Assembly: GCA_017633195.1 (NCBI GenBank)
Contig: JAGBPV010000089.1
Coordinates: 1-6,752 of the forward strand
Direction: 5' to 3'
Length of the DNA: 6,752 nt
Source of the DNA: a bacterium
Lineage (GTDB): Bacteria > Bacillota_I > Bacilli_A > Mycoplasmatales > Mycoplasmoidaceae
Shown: positions 5,825 through 6,752 of the stretch, piece by piece
Layout: each line of letters opens with the position of its first letter
Numbering within the stretch: position 1 is the first letter of the stretch
Translations under genes and position numbers: made by a program
The notes under the pieces: generated by a model
The model's database searches: none
What the model saw: the letters and a program-made list of their open reading frames with translations, nothing else
Told to the model about the DNA's origin: nothing

Positions 5825-6752
5825 ATGAAAAACAAAACAAAGAAGTTATTTTTTACTTATATTGGGGTTAGTGTTCTTGCTATCATTACTCCAATTGCAA
5901 TAATTTGTGGTACAAGTTATCACACTAATAAAATAGCAAATTCTAAACAAATAAATGCAACAATTCATAGGGTACAAAAAGTACCAAATTTTGTTAGTGC
6001 AAATTTATATCAAAATACAAATTATGGTACAAGTACTATAATAATATATCAGGCAAGTGGTCTTGTTAATGGTGGAATTGATCCAAGTACTATGTCAAAC
6101 ATTTGACATAGTAATACTCGCAATGTTCCAAATCAAGCAATTAATTCTTTCTTAAGTAATTTAGATAATAGTGCAATGTCTTATTTTGAATGTGATAATT
6201 ATATTCCACAAAATATACATTGAGCTAGTTTAAATGTATCATTATCAGGTTCTTTAAATATTGGTGTTGATGCTTGATGTAGCAATAATGTTCCTCATGT
6301 TTCACAAACTGATAGTTTTTCTTTTAATAACAATGAAATAAATTATGATGCTACTAATTACAATAATGGTAGTAATGGTTATTGATTTTGAGGTCGTGGT
6401 ACAAATGATGCTCCATTGCAAGTTACTGGATCAATGAATTTTAAAATTAATAATCAAGGAAATTTAGATTTTAGTTTGGATGGCACAGAATCTGTCATGC
6501 CTTGTCCTGATGGTAATAGTTGACCAAGTGATCATGTTGGACAACCATCAGTTACATATAGCACTAACGGTAACTGAACTATCACCTTCCCATTTAATAT
6601 GTGACAAATAGAGAGTAATATTCAAAATGCAATTAGTAGTATTTCTTTAAAATATTATGAATTTCAACAACAATGAGAAACTGGATTAGTTAATCAAATT
6701 GACCAAGATATAAAAGGTTGTATACCTTCATATATGAGTAATTGTTTTAATA
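5825..6752 (+). CDS. Membrane-anchored or atypical lipid-modified surface protein (partial, runs off the right edge)
   Basis: The first 309 residues are present and the frame is open to the edge, with nine TGA codons read as Trp. ATG 5825 is preferred over a TTG at 5801 because it opens with Lys2, Lys4, Lys6 and Lys7 directly before the hydrophobic segment (8-28). No ribosome binding site is evident. The segment ends I-A-I-I-C28-G: Cys is at the position expected for a lipoprotein, but Ile at -1 breaks the usual Gly/Ala/Ser rule, so it may be an uncleaved anchor. The exported part is rich in Asn, Ser, Thr and Gly with beta-like alternation (for example S-L-N-V-S-L-S-G-S-L-N-I-G near 132-145) and contains five Cys (123, 152, 227, 299, 307). 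It follows the lipoprotein gene after an 82-base gap, suggesting a surface-protein locus. I recognise no family. Confidence 0.85.

Overview
The window reads as a low-GC Mollicute (a mycoplasma, ureaplasma or spiroplasma relative) using genetic code 4. Every long plus-strand gene is cut by in-frame TGA under the standard code and becomes one continuous frame when TGA is read as Trp. I count about 32 such TGA codons in four genes and saw no in-frame TGG. The genus cannot be fixed from the sequence alone. The coordinates below are for code 4 and therefore join fragments that a standard-code scan would report separately.

Layout. A strong intrinsic terminator (46-69) closes a gene lying to the left. 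A promoter region with short direct and inverted repeats (90-144) precedes a 723-residue fused restriction-modification-like protein (171-2342), with an N-terminal PD-(D/E)XK-like nuclease and an N6-adenine methyltransferase of the Eco57I/type IIG sort. A perfect (AT)9 tract sits inside its nuclease domain. Convergent to it is a two-gene minus-strand cassette: an 87-residue ribbon-helix-helix protein (3259-3522) and a ParA ATPase (2435-3256), separated by 2 bases. Upstream of the cassette is a very AT-rich divergent region (3523-3705; 8 G/C in 120 bases at 3541-3660). It holds a perfect 18-bp palindrome next to the likely par promoter, and an extended -10 promoter for the opposite gene. That gene (3706-4734) encodes a 342-residue charged protein of unknown function; its N-terminal third faintly resembles the PemK/MazF fold. 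Two surface-protein genes follow: a canonical lipoprotein (4786-5742) and a membrane-anchored protein that runs off the right edge (5825-6752).

Together, partition genes, a solitary restriction-modification protein, an orphan charged protein and lineage-type surface proteins suggest an accessory region: a plasmid, an integrated plasmid or an integrative element. No replication, conjugation or transposase gene is in view, so this remains inference. The ribbon-helix-helix protein probably represses its own operon at the palindrome and may act with ParA as the centromere-binding partner. No stretch longer than about 185 bases lacks a gene.
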